Shown here one piece after another: positions 36,458 to 45,647 of a stretch of DNA of 64,000 nt. The notes beneath the pieces are model-generated. The model searched no databases, was not told the origin of the DNA, and was given only the letters and a program-made list of their open reading frames with translations. Every line of letters starts with the position of its first letter. Within the stretch, counting starts at the first letter, position 1. Origin of the DNA: JAPOUP01 sp965203255 (lineage in GTDB: Bacteria > Pseudomonadota > Alphaproteobacteria > Rhodobacterales > Rhodobacteraceae); NCBI GenBank assembly GCA_965203255.1, contig OZ241882.1, positions 1,054,001-1,118,000 on the forward strand. The letters are read 5' to 3'. The position numbers were made by a program, and so were the translations under genes.

Positions 36458-36775
36458 ATGCCCAAGACCGTCACCACGCCCTATGACGTGGCCGAACACC
36501 TTCACACTGCGGAGGACATGGCTGCATACCTGGAAGCCTGCATGGAGGAGGCTCCGTCCGATGCGGCCTTCATCGCCAAGGCACTGGGCGACATCGCGAG
36601 AGCCAAGGGCATGTCCGAGGTTGCAGGCGCGTCCGGCCTGTCGCGGGAAAGCCTCTACAAGGCGCTGTCGGGCGACCGCAATCCCACGCTGGACACGGTC
36701 CTCAAGGTTCTTGAAGCCCTCGGGCTCAAGGTTTCGTTCCAGCCGGATGCCGCCAAAGAGACGGCGGGAGCATGA
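36458..36775 (+). CDS. HTH antitoxin (HI1420-type)
   Basis: 105 residues, AGGAGG 6 bp before the ATG. An N-terminal region beginning TTPYDVAEHLHTAEDMAAYL, as in HI1420-type antidotes, is followed by a helix-turn-helix: MSEVAGASGLSRESLYKALSG, then NPTLDTVLKVLEALGLKVSF. It should neutralise the upstream toxin and repress the pair. Intact. Confidence 0.92.
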   Translation: MPKTVTTPYDVAEHLHTAEDMAAYLEACMEEAPSDAAFIAKALGDIARAKGMSEVAGASGLSRESLYKALSGDRNPTLDTVLKVLEALGLKVSFQPDAAKETAGA

Positions 36776-36997
36776 TCCCGCCCTCTCCTGGTGCCGAAAC
36801 GCGACCGTGATTGCGCGGACCGCGGGCGCGGCTTGCGGCTGTTGGCGGCGATTTAGAACGGCGGGATTCCGGCGGTTTCCCGCGCTTTCGGGGGACGGTC
36901 TGGACCTGTCATGTCGGTGACCGCTGTGGTGGTGGGGGTGTCCGTCGCTGGCGACAGGTCGTTCGGCCTTTTGTTTCCATGCCGGCGGTCCGGGCCG

Positions 36998-37677
36998 TCA
37001 GCCCTTCGTGGCGGCGTTGACGATTTCGTTCCAGTCGGCGCTGTCGGGTGGGCGGCGCCTGCGGACCGTGACATGCGGCGGGAGCCGCAGCCGTTCGTGC
37101 AGGGTCTCCGCCTGACGTGTTCCCTGGCCCCGTCGCCATCCTGCGCGAGGACAATGGCCCTGACGTTGGGGAGCGTGCGTGCGGCGAGGCCGATCTGCCC
37201 GCGCTGCCTGCGTGAGGGGGCGCCGGCGGTGGAGAGGAAGGCGTGGCTGCCGGGGCTTCCGTCGATCCGGGCCAGGCTGAGGGCGTCGACGGCGCCTTCC
37301 GTGATGACGAGGATCTCCAAGTCCGTGGCGTTTCCGGCACGGACGGCTAACAGGCTGCGCGTGCCGCCGGTGGCGAAGCGTCTCGGGCCGTCCGGCGGTC
37401 CGATCCCGAAGCCGGTGAGTACGCGGTTCCTGTCGCGGTGGGCGAACAGGAGGTGGCCGCCGCCGTCGAGGCAGACCATCGGGCGGCAGGCCTCGAGCGT
37501 CTCCCGGCGGATGCCGCGGCGGGCGAGCCATTCCGGCGACGGGTCAGGTGTCGCCCCACGCCAGTGGCTGCGGAAGTCGCGTGATGCGGCAGCCGGGCTT
37601 TGGTAGCGGGCGCGGATGTCGGAGAAGGAGAGGCCGCGATGGAGCAGGGAGTCGACCGTGGTTCCGCAGTCATTCAC
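36998..37677 (-). pseudogene. DUF3991/Toprim mobile-element protein, frameshifted
   Basis: The - strand encodes a Toprim protein of the kind found near relaxases on plasmids and integrative elements. The N-terminal DUF3991-like part contains PSPEWLARRGIRRETLEA and LLFAHRDRNRVLTGFGIG. The Toprim core has LVITEGAVDALSLARIDG and IVLAQDGDG. Around 37110 the frame is lost: the expected ending (RLRLPPHVTVRRRRPPDSAD, then WNEIVNAATKG) is in another frame and stops at 36998. A single-base change would explain this. The uninterrupted reading from 37677 would end in unrelated low-complexity sequence at 36853. Confidence 0.75.
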
Positions 37678-37708
37678 GGCTCAGGCGCTGTTCCCCGTCC
37701 GAGATCGC

Positions 37709-38010
37709 AGCCATGATCGAGGGCGTGCCGCGCCACCGCACGGACATGGAAATCCAGCGCCAGTGCATCGATTCCCACGGTCAAGGCGCTGTCGGGTTCG
37801 CCTTTGCGCATCTTCCCGGATTCGAGCTAGCTCCGAGGCTCAAGGCGATTGCGCGCCAGAAGCTGATGCTGGCATCGGCCGGCCGGCGTGCGAGCCTTCC
37901 CAACCTTGCGCCCGTTCTCCCGGGCGTCGTGGACCGGGAGGAAATCGCGCGCCGTCACGACGAAATGGTGAAGCATGCGGCTGCGATGCAGCGTGGCACC
38001 GCTATGCGGA
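37709..38010 (+). pseudogene. Tn3-family transposase TnpA, internal fragment
   Basis: The + strand reads HRTDMEIQRQCIDSHGQGAV, then GFAFAHLPGFELAPRLKAIA and ending IARRHDEMVKHAAAMQ. This is the conserved DSHGQ/GF-LLGF region of Tn3 TnpA, from the catalytic C-terminal domain. No start, no other domains and no 38-bp ends are visible, so it is a relic that borders the TRAP operon. Confidence 0.82.
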
Positions 38011-38093
38011 TGAGCATTGCCAGATCAAAGACGAGAATCTCGCGGCCGTCCATACCGATAGGTCAACCGACTCTTCATCGGTTCGATACATGA

Positions 38094-39407
38094 TCACATC
38101 GAATTGGGCAAAAACAGCACCAGTGAGGGAACGAGAACCAGCAGCACAAGGCGCAGGATGTCGACAGCCCAAAATGGAGTCACTCCCCTAAAGATCGTAG
38201 CCGTCGAGACGTCTCCCACTACACCCTTGAGCACGAACACATTCAATCCAACCGGAGGAGTGATCAGGCTGATTTCGGTAACGACAACGACAACGATTCC
38301 GAACCACACCGGGTCAAAACCGAGCCCTACCACCAATGGAAAGAAGATCGGTACGGTCAACAGAAGCATTGAAAGGCTCTCGAACACGCAGCCCAAAGCA
38401 ACATAGATCATCAGGATTATCGCCAATACCGCCATTGGCGCGAGGCCGGCACCGATAACCAATTCCTGAAGCGCTTCAGGGAGCCCTGCCAGATTGACAA
38501 AGTTCGAAAACACCCATGCACCGATCAATACGGCGAAAAGGGATGCCGTTGTCTGGGCAGCCTCAATAAGCACCTCTACAGTGCCCCTAAATCCAAGCGA
38601 TCCCCGAAACAAAGCGATCAGAAATGCCCCCGCCGCCCCCATGCCCGCCGCCTCGGTGGGCGAGAAGGTCAGGTTAAGGGGCCGGAAATCAAACACACCA
38701 TACAAACCTCCGATAACGAGGAAGAAGAGCAGAAGCACCGCCCAGACGTCGCGGAGCGCCACCAGGCGCTCTCCCCAAGTCGTCCGCTCGCCCGCTGGAC
38801 CCGCAGCGGGATCGCGGGCGACCGTCCATTGTACAGCAAGAAGGTAGAACACCACACCCAGAAGACCGGGAACAATCCCGGCGACGAACAGCTTTCCAAT
38901 GGAAGTCTCTGTCAGAAATCCATAGATCACAAGGATGACTGATGGCGGAATCAGGATTCCAAGCGTTCCACCTGCTGCGATCGAAGCGGTCGAAAGCCTG
39001 TCGTTGTAACCGTATTTCCGCATCTGCGGCATCGCCACTTTCGACATTGTGGCGGCGGTGGCGAGGGAACTGCCACAGATTGCCGAGAACCCTGCACAGG
39101 CGCAGATCGTCGCCATGGCCAAACCGCCACGAAGGTGGCCCAGAAACGCGAAACTGGCGTGGTAGAGTTCCCGGCTCAACCCGCCCTTGGAAACGAAGAG
39201 CCCCATGAGGATGAACAGGGGCACCACCGACAGCCCGTAGTTCTGCGCCGTGTCGATGACCAACCGTCCGACCATGGAGATCGACGCCCGGAAACCTCTC
39301 ATCTCAGCGTAGCCAACGAGCCCCACCACACCCATCGCGATGGCGATCGGCATACGCAGAAACACCAGGACAAGAACGGCGGCAAAGCCAAGAATTGAAA
39401 CCAGCAT
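38094..39407 (-). CDS. dctM: TRAP transporter large permease DctM
   Basis: 437 residues from the ATG overlapping the dctQ stop (TGATG); the longer open frame runs through dctQ and is not used. About 12 hydrophobic segments. TRAP-L signatures: MPIAIAMGVVGLVGY, PLFILMGLFVSKGGLSRELY, GFSAICGSSLATAATMSKVA and GTLGILIPPSVILVIYG. Works with DctQ and the DctP receptor in sodium-coupled import of an organic acid. Confidence 0.95.
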   Translation of the reverse strand: MLVSILGFAAVLVLVFLRMPIAIAMGVVGLVGYAEMRGFRASISMVGRLVIDTAQNYGLSVVPLFILMGLFVSKGGLSRELYHASFAFLGHLRGGLAMATICACAGFSAICGSSLATAATMSKVAMPQMRKYGYNDRLSTASIAAGGTLGILIPPSVILVIYGFLTETSIGKLFVAGIVPGLLGVVFYLLAVQWTVARDPAAGPAGERTTWGERLVALRDVWAVLLLFFLVIGGLYGVFDFRPLNLTFSPTEAAGMGAAGAFLIALFRGSLGFRGTVEVLIEAAQTTASLFAVLIGAWVFSNFVNLAGLPEALQELVIGAGLAPMAVLAIILMIYVALGCVFESLSMLLLTVPIFFPLVVGLGFDPVWFGIVVVVVTEISLITPPVGLNVFVLKGVVGDVSTATIFRGVTPFWAVDILRLVLLVLVPSLVLFLPNSM

Positions 39408-39943
39408 CAGCCCAACAACTTCGATGGAGCGAACATTCGGGTCAGCCCTCGGGCAACGAATATAACAGCGGTAAGAAACGTGAAGGCTGCAATGAACCAG
39501 CCGATGACAAACTGCGGAAATCCAAGATATTCGGTAACATCTCCAAAATCCCTTGCGCGTTCCGCAAGATCCCAGACGCGTTTGGCGGGCCAGAAGAGAA
39601 CGACACCACAGAAAAGATCGATCATGATGTCGCGCAACCGCGAGGCCCGCCGACCAAAGAGCGGGTCCATGAGATCGACGATGATATGTCCGCTCTTCCA
39701 CGACACCATGGGAAGCGCCGAGAAGACGATGATCGCCATGAAGAACCGCGTGAGCTCGGTGGCGCTCTCAATCGGGTCGTTGATCACGGATCTCAATATC
39801 ACATCCGCGAATGTCATGGCCATGAGCAGGAATAGCGTCGACGCCGCCAACCAGGTCGGAAGCATCGCGATGCGACCCCAAATGCCGGGCTGGCGCGGCG
39901 AACCCAATTCCCCGCTTCCAGATTCCTCGTTCGATCCGGACAT
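39407..39943 (-). CDS. dctQ: TRAP transporter small permease DctQ
   Basis: 178 residues from the ATG at 39943 (AGGGAG 8 bp upstream); GTG codons at 39952 and 39949 are alternatives. Four hydrophobic segments, with MTFADVILRSVINDPIESAT and TRFFMAIIVFSALPMVSWKS, typical of TRAP-S. Overlaps dctM by a few bases and follows dctP by about 80 bp. Confidence 0.92.
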   Translation of the reverse strand: MSGSNEESGSGELGSPRQPGIWGRIAMLPTWLAASTLFLLMAMTFADVILRSVINDPIESATELTRFFMAIIVFSALPMVSWKSGHIIVDLMDPLFGRRASRLRDIMIDLFCGVVLFWPAKRVWDLAERARDFGDVTEYLGFPQFVIGWFIAAFTFLTAVIFVARGLTRMFAPSKLLG

Positions 39944-40020
39944 CTTCACCACTCCCTGTCCATCAATGGACGGCCGAACCGCTAAATATGGTCCGGCCGT
40001 CCGATAGAGCGGCGAGAGAC

Positions 40021-41034
40021 CTAGTTCGCGGCCATCTGCTCAGCTATGAATGCCTGAGCGGCTGCCGCATCAATGCCAAGAGCCGACACCTCGTCCAGCA
40101 CGCCTGCGATGATTGGGCCGGTAAGTTCAGTCCATTTCGCGGCATCATCGGCGCTTGCTTCGGTCAACGAATTGTCAGCGTTGTCCTCCAGAGCCTTGTG
40201 TCCCACCTTGTCAATGGCATCCCACATCTGGCCAGCGAGCCGGGACGCTGCTTCGCCGAACACTCCATCCAGCGCCGCCTGGTCAGCTTCGCTCAGGCTA
40301 CTGAAGGTGTCACCATTCATGATCAGCGCGAATGATCCACGGTAGAACCCGCCCGGTACCCGGTAAGTGTGCTTTGCCACTTCGAACAGCTTGAAGCTCG
40401 CCTTGCCTTCCATCGGCATCATCACACCGTCCGCTGCGTTCGATGCGAGCGTCTCGTAGACTTTGGGAGCGGGTACACGAATTCCGGTAGCGCCAAGCGC
40501 CGTGCCCACATCGCCGGACACTCCGCCGCCAATCCGAAGCTTCAACCCGGAGATTTGGTCGAGACTTTCCACCTTGGTGTCTGAATGCAGCACACCTGGT
40601 CCATGCGTCATGAGGCCGATTAGCTTAACCCCCTTGTGTTCATCCGCGGCTGCCAAGTGCTGTTCATGCGCACGCCAATAGGCAACCGAAGCGGCTTCGG
40701 CATTTCCTTCATAGCCAGGGAGTTCGATCATCTTCGTGGCAACGAACCGTCCGGGCGTATATCCGTGGAATATCCAGGCCATGTCAGCCGCACCGTCAAG
40801 AATGAGGTCATACTGTGCTGGTGGAGCAGCAAGTCCATACTTTATCTCCGCTGTCACACGGCCATCGGTCGCCTCCTCGATCCTATTGATCATCTCCGGC
40901 CAATAGATCGCGTTCATGCCATGAGTTGGCGGTGCCCAAGACGAAATCGTCAAGGTCACGTCAGCCGCATGAGACGATACCGCCGAAACAGCTATAGTCG
41001 AAGCGGTCGCGCAGACCGCAAGGAAGTGTTTCAT
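40021..41034 (-). CDS. dctP: TRAP transporter substrate-binding protein DctP
   Basis: 337 residues. A signal peptide (FLAVCATASTIAVSAVSSHA) precedes mature DVTLTISSWAPPTHG. The family's carboxylate-binding Arg is expected in LDQISGLKLRIGGGVSG. Periplasmic receptor for the DctQM permease, first gene of this (-) operon, with a good GGAGG upstream. Its position just after the acyl-CoA ligase gene on the same strand suggests that it feeds the N-heterocycle/aromatic cluster with a carboxylate, but this is inference. Confidence 0.95.
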   Translation of the reverse strand: MKHFLAVCATASTIAVSAVSSHAADVTLTISSWAPPTHGMNAIYWPEMINRIEEATDGRVTAEIKYGLAAPPAQYDLILDGAADMAWIFHGYTPGRFVATKMIELPGYEGNAEAASVAYWRAHEQHLAAADEHKGVKLIGLMTHGPGVLHSDTKVESLDQISGLKLRIGGGVSGDVGTALGATGIRVPAPKVYETLASNAADGVMMPMEGKASFKLFEVAKHTYRVPGGFYRGSFALIMNGDTFSSLSEADQAALDGVFGEAASRLAGQMWDAIDKVGHKALEDNADNSLTEASADDAAKWTELTGPIIAGVLDEVSALGIDAAAAQAFIAEQMAAN

Positions 41035-41201
41035 GATTCCCTCCTACATCGTTTGATTTGTAACAACTCACCAATTTTGAGGCAGATGTCACCCTGATTT
41101 TCCAACTTCAACGATCTTTCCGCAAGACCTGTCCGACTGGATGGGGTTCGCTTCCCAGGTATCACGCCCCGAGGCGAAGCTGAACCGTCGTTGCGGTCCG
41201 G

Positions 41202-42668
41202 CTACCGCCGATCTGGACTGGCAAAACCGAGCATCGCCCGAACATCGGCGGCAACCACCTTGCCCATCGCATTGCGTGGCAGTTTGTCAACTAGGATTAC
41301 GTCCTTGGGGTGTTTGTAGCGCGCAAGGCGACCGTGCAGAGGCGCGAGAACGGCCTTCACGTCCATACCGGAAGGGGCCACGACAACCGCCACGGGAACC
41401 TCACCCCATTTTGGGTCGGGCCGTCCCACGACGGCAACCTCAGCAACTCCAGGCACCTCGCGGAGAATGCGCTCGATCTCGGCTGGATAGATGTTCTCTC
41501 CACCGGAGATCACCACATGTTTGATCCGGTCGGCAAACCAATACAGTCCCATTTCGTCACGGTGCGCTACGTCCCCGGTCCGGAACCACCCGCCCCGAAT
41601 CATCTCAGCGGTTAGCCCAGGATCCCGCCAGTATTCCCGCAGGACATTCCCGCCCTTGACCCAAACCTCTCCGGTCTCGCCCTCAACGACATCCATGCCG
41701 TCCCGGACCAGCCTGACTTCGCAGAGCGACCCCACACGACCGATGCTTCCAGTCGTCGCCATCGCCTCCTCAACGCGCTGGTAGATCGCAAGCGGACCAG
41801 TCTCGGTCGCTCCGTATATCTGCAGCACAGGGATACCCCGCTCCTGGACGGTCTCGACCAAAGATACCGGCACGTCGGTCGACCCGATCGAAACAGCCCG
41901 CAATCCACAAAGATCCGCCGCCTCCCATCCAGAGCTCTCGATCACCGCCTGAAGCACAGTAGGAACGGTAATGGCATGGGTTACGCCCTGCAGCGCGAGG
42001 CAGGTCGCGTCTGGTTCAAACCTTTCGTGGAGCACAACGGTGGCGCCAACCGAAAACGCGGGTGTCGGCAGAATGTTGAGCCCACCGACATGAAAGAGAG
42101 GCAGAACGTTCAGCACCCTGTCAGCGGCCGTCAGCCCATGCGCCTCGACACCCATGGCCGCGTTGCAGGCCAACGCACTCTGGGTCAGCACGACTCCCTT
42201 CGGATGGCCAGTGGATCCGGAAGTGAACACGAGAAGAACGGGATCGTGGTCATCTGCCGGCATTATCCTTCGGTGGGGACCAGTTGGATAGGACTCGCCG
42301 CAAGCCGATATCCGCACATTCGACAGCTCACGTGCCCTGTCGCGCATATTTCGATCATGGACCAGCAGTGTTGGTGCGCAGTTCGCGATGACCTCCGCAA
42401 TCTCGGACTCGGCAAGACGCCAGTTGATGGGTACCAGAATGGCACCAATGCGAGCACAGGCAAACAGGAGTACAAAGACTTCCGGGTTGTTCAGGCCGAA
42501 CCAGGCAACACGGTCGCCGCGTCCGACCCCGGCGGCGGCCAACGACATTGCCCGATCCCGGACCTCGGCCGCAAGCCTGGAATAGCTGAGGGTCTCAGTA
42601 CCGAACTCGAGCGCGGACCTGTCGGGGGTTCGAGCGGCGGCGTCAAGGATCCAACGGTCAATCGTCAT
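41202..42668 (-). CDS. AMP-dependent acyl-CoA synthetase/ligase
   Basis: 488 residues. The start MTIDRWILDAAARTPDRS was chosen because it overlaps the stop of the upstream acyl-CoA dehydrogenase. Adenylation motifs: LLVFTSGSTGHPKGVVL, QIYGATETG, GWFRTGDVAHRDEMGLY and ISGGENIYPAEIE; the catalytic Lys is in LPRNAMGKVVA. It activates a carboxylate as a CoA thioester; chain or ring specificity cannot be read. Last gene of the nicX-like operon. Confidence 0.92.
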   Translation of the reverse strand: MTIDRWILDAAARTPDRSALEFGTETLSYSRLAAEVRDRAMSLAAAGVGRGDRVAWFGLNNPEVFVLLFACARIGAILVPINWRLAESEIAEVIANCAPTLLVHDRNMRDRARELSNVRISACGESYPTGPHRRIMPADDHDPVLLVFTSGSTGHPKGVVLTQSALACNAAMGVEAHGLTAADRVLNVLPLFHVGGLNILPTPAFSVGATVVLHERFEPDATCLALQGVTHAITVPTVLQAVIESSGWEAADLCGLRAVSIGSTDVPVSLVETVQERGIPVLQIYGATETGPLAIYQRVEEAMATTGSIGRVGSLCEVRLVRDGMDVVEGETGEVWVKGGNVLREYWRDPGLTAEMIRGGWFRTGDVAHRDEMGLYWFADRIKHVVISGGENIYPAEIERILREVPGVAEVAVVGRPDPKWGEVPVAVVVAPSGMDVKAVLAPLHGRLARYKHPKDVILVDKLPRNAMGKVVAADVRAMLGFASPDRR

Positions 42669-43557
42669 CCTTCTCGCCAGTCTCGTAGAGGGCACCCTTC
42701 CCAAGTTTGTCCAAACAGAGTTCAGCAGTCCAAGGCAACATCAAGGACCCGCAGCGGCTATCACGGTAAAATCGCTCCAGAGGAAGCGACTTCAGCATGG
42801 ACTGTCCGCCACAGGTGCGGATGGCCAGTTGGGCAAGTTCGTTGGCATTCTCCATCACTGCGTGCTGCGCTACCCAGGCGCGCATGAGAGAGTCCTTTCC
42901 CGGATCGGGCCGTGCTTCTGAAATCGCCTGGAACCAAACTGCCTTGGTCTGCTCAAGCATCACCCTCATATTCGCCACGGCGATCTGCTTGGTGGGATAC
43001 ATCCGGCGCTTCACGGGTGGAGTGCCCGGCACCTCACCGCGAAGATAGGCGACGGTGAAATCGTAGCACGCCTGCGCCATTCCCATATATGTCGGCGTAA
43101 GAGTCATGAACATATGGGGCCAGCGACTGGCCGCGGCAGCGTAGACACCCCGTGGCATCAGCTGTTCCGAATCGGGCACGAACACATTCTCGAAGATCAA
43201 GGTCCGCGATACCGTTCCTCGCATGCCCAATGGATCCCATGGCCCCACGACGCTTACGCCCTCGGCATCCGCAGGCACGGCGAGATACATCGTATTGCGC
43301 CGCAGCTGAGGACCGTCAGGCTCGTCCAGAGCCGTGCACAGAGCACCGTAATAGTCAGCGTGCCCGGCGAGGGAAGCAAATATCTTCTTCCCGTTGATTC
43401 TCCATCCACCATCGACCTTCAGCGCTGTCGTGCCGAACGCCTTGAATCCCGCCGCCGCCGCACCACCTTCCGAAAACGGTTGCGCGTAAACGATGCCCTG
43501 TTCGAGAATACGACGGTAATGAATGCGTCTCATTTCGTGATGCATCGCCCGCGTGGC

Positions 43558-45289
43558 AGAAATTCCCACCAGTGAAATTCCGGTCCGGTTTCCGGCGGAT
43601 TGCGGGCGTCGGCGGCGGATTCGGGCGGAATCCGGGCGTGCGGGGGCGTCCGGCGGCGTTCCGGTGGAAATAAGGGATGTGTCGCGGGTCTGCCCCTGGG
43701 GCGGTTCGGTCGGGCGTTCAGGCGCGCCCGGGCGCCCCGCGCCGCGGCGGCGACCGTCCGGACGGTCCGGCGACGTTCAGGGCCACAGGCGCGTGCCCGT
43801 GGGTCAGGGCGGCGTAGAGTGTCCGCCAGTCGGGGACCGGGAAGTCGTGGAAGTATGACCGGGTTCTCTCGCGGAGGTACCTCAGCCGCCCCCTCGCCTC
43901 CAGCGCGGCGGCGAACACCCTGCAGGAGGCGGCCTCGATCTGGTCCGTGAGGAAGGCGAGCATCATCGTCATGGCGAGCACGGTGGTCAGGTGCCGCTTT
44001 CCATGCCCGAAGCTGTGCTCGAAGCGGTAGCCCTGGTTCTTCAGCGTGTTGAACGTCTCGTTCTCTATCCGCCATCGGGAGCGGGCGGCGCGCATGACCG
44101 GCATGAGGCTGTCGCTGTCGACGGGAAGGTCGGTGACCCAGGAGAACCTCCGCTGCTTCTCCTCCACCCGGTGGGTCGGGTCGTCCGGGCCGCGGTGGTG
44201 CTTCGCGATGTATGTCCTCTTGATGACCGTCTCCCGGTATTCGATGACGTTGACCCTGATGTCGGGATGGGAGGCGTTGACTGGCGCACCGTTCAGGTAG
44301 CGGAAGTCGTGCCGGGTGCCGTCGGCGTCGGTGAACCGGGCGGTGCGGGTGTCGGGGCTGGCGTCGAGGCTGGCGAACAGCAGCGCGTGGTCGCCGGGTT
44401 TCGCGCCGAGGATGAAGCGGAGGCCGTGCCGCCGCAGGCGGGCGATGTGGGGCCCGTTGGAGGCGAGGCCGTCCTGCAGGACGATGGCCTTCAGGCGCCG
44501 ACGCTCCCGCCGGAGGTCGTCGATGAACCGCGCGGCGGCGTTGCGCTCGCAGTCGTTCCTCCTGTCTCCGTCGGTCCTGGCGATCGGCTCCGGGGCCAGC
44601 GGGAACACCTCGCGGCGTTCCGGGTGGCAGACCACGGCGGCGAGCATGCTGTGCGAGTAGGTCCTCGATCCATCACTGCGGCGGGCGACGCAGCAGTGGT
44701 CGCAGTGGACGGATTTCGAGCTGAAGTAGCCGGTGCCGTCAATCGAGATCAGGTAGTGGCCGTCGAAAACCGGCTGGTCCTCCAGCACCCTGCCGCGCTG
44801 CAGCCTCGCGAACAGGGTCCTGAACGCCGGGCGCAGCTGCCTGGGGTCGACCGTGTCGAGGCGTTTCCGCATGGCGGAGTCGCAGGGCGCCGCCGCGATC
44901 CCGAACAGCGTCCGGAGGTTCCCGCGGACGATGGCGTCCCTGCGGCTGTCCCTGTCGAACTGCAGGAGCGACGGATATTTGAGCGAGAACATCGCGAACG
45001 CCGACATGAGGTGGTCCGCGAGGCTGAACCGGCGCCCGTCCACCGGATCGTCGATCCTGCCGAAGCATTCCGCAAGCGCCCTGATCAGCCCGGGCCTGCC
45101 GAGGTCCTTCCGAAACCGCATCGTCCCAACTCCCGTCATCGAAGTCAACACCGGTTGCGGTAAGGGCCCCAGCCTATGATGTCCAGAGGATTCCGGGCGG
45201 TTTCCAGTCGTCTGGAAGGAAAAGTCTACGAAACCCGGTTCACGGAAGCCCAAGGAATACAGGGTCCGGAAGGGCTGGTGGGAATTGCT
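43558..45289 (-). mobile_element. IS4-like insertion sequence with 11-bp target duplication
   Basis: A 1732-bp element. The ends are AGAAATTCCCACCAG at the left and AGCAATTCCCACCAG (reversed) at the right, 14 of 15 identical. GCCCGCGTGGC is repeated directly at 43547-43557 and 45290-45300. An 11-bp duplication fits the 9-12 bp range of IS4. One transposase gene. Confidence 0.9.
43718..45121 (-). CDS. IS4-like DDE transposase
   Basis: 467 residues from the ATG after GGAGTTGGGACG; the frame is open up to 45253. Catalytic segments: LISIDGTGYFSSKSVHCDHC, ECERNAAARFIDDLRRE with IVLQDGLASNGPHI, and the C-terminal RWRIENETFNTLKNQGYRFE, where the Y-(2)-R-like WRIENE-F signature supplies the Glu. HSFGHGKRHL follows. 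Intact and GC-rich. Confidence 0.9.
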   Translation of the reverse strand: MRFRKDLGRPGLIRALAECFGRIDDPVDGRRFSLADHLMSAFAMFSLKYPSLLQFDRDSRRDAIVRGNLRTLFGIAAAPCDSAMRKRLDTVDPRQLRPAFRTLFARLQRGRVLEDQPVFDGHYLISIDGTGYFSSKSVHCDHCCVARRSDGSRTYSHSMLAAVVCHPERREVFPLAPEPIARTDGDRRNDCERNAAARFIDDLRRERRRLKAIVLQDGLASNGPHIARLRRHGLRFILGAKPGDHALLFASLDASPDTRTARFTDADGTRHDFRYLNGAPVNASHPDIRVNVIEYRETVIKRTYIAKHHRGPDDPTHRVEEKQRRFSWVTDLPVDSDSLMPVMRAARSRWRIENETFNTLKNQGYRFEHSFGHGKRHLTTVLAMTMMLAFLTDQIEAASCRVFAAALEARGRLRYLRERTRSYFHDFPVPDWRTLYAALTHGHAPVALNVAGPSGRSPPRRGAPGRA

Positions 45290-45647
45290 GCCCGCGTGGC
45301 GGGATCCATCTCCAGTTGGTCAAGCAGGTCGCCTGTCCATAGACAGCTGGAAACATGCATGTTAAAAGTGAGCGCCGTCGCACCGCAATGGCGTCCGATC
45401 TCGGCAGCGGTCAGCATATACGTCTTGAGATCGGCTCCAAGACCACCCTCGACTTCGGGAATACAGATGCCGAGAAACCCTGCGTCCGCGAGATCCCGGT
45501 AGTTCTCTGTCGGGAAGGCCGCATCCCTATCGTATCCGGCGGCCCGAGGGGCGAACCGCTCTGCGGCAAGCGTTCCTGCCCTTTTGGCCAATTCGGCCTG
45601 TCTACCTGTCAGTCGCCAGGACTCGGGGTCAAAAATCGGCGCATGCG

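Noticed and set aside
43991..45163. 390-residue open frame opposite the IS4-like transposase
   Set aside because: Antisense shadow in GC-rich DNA.
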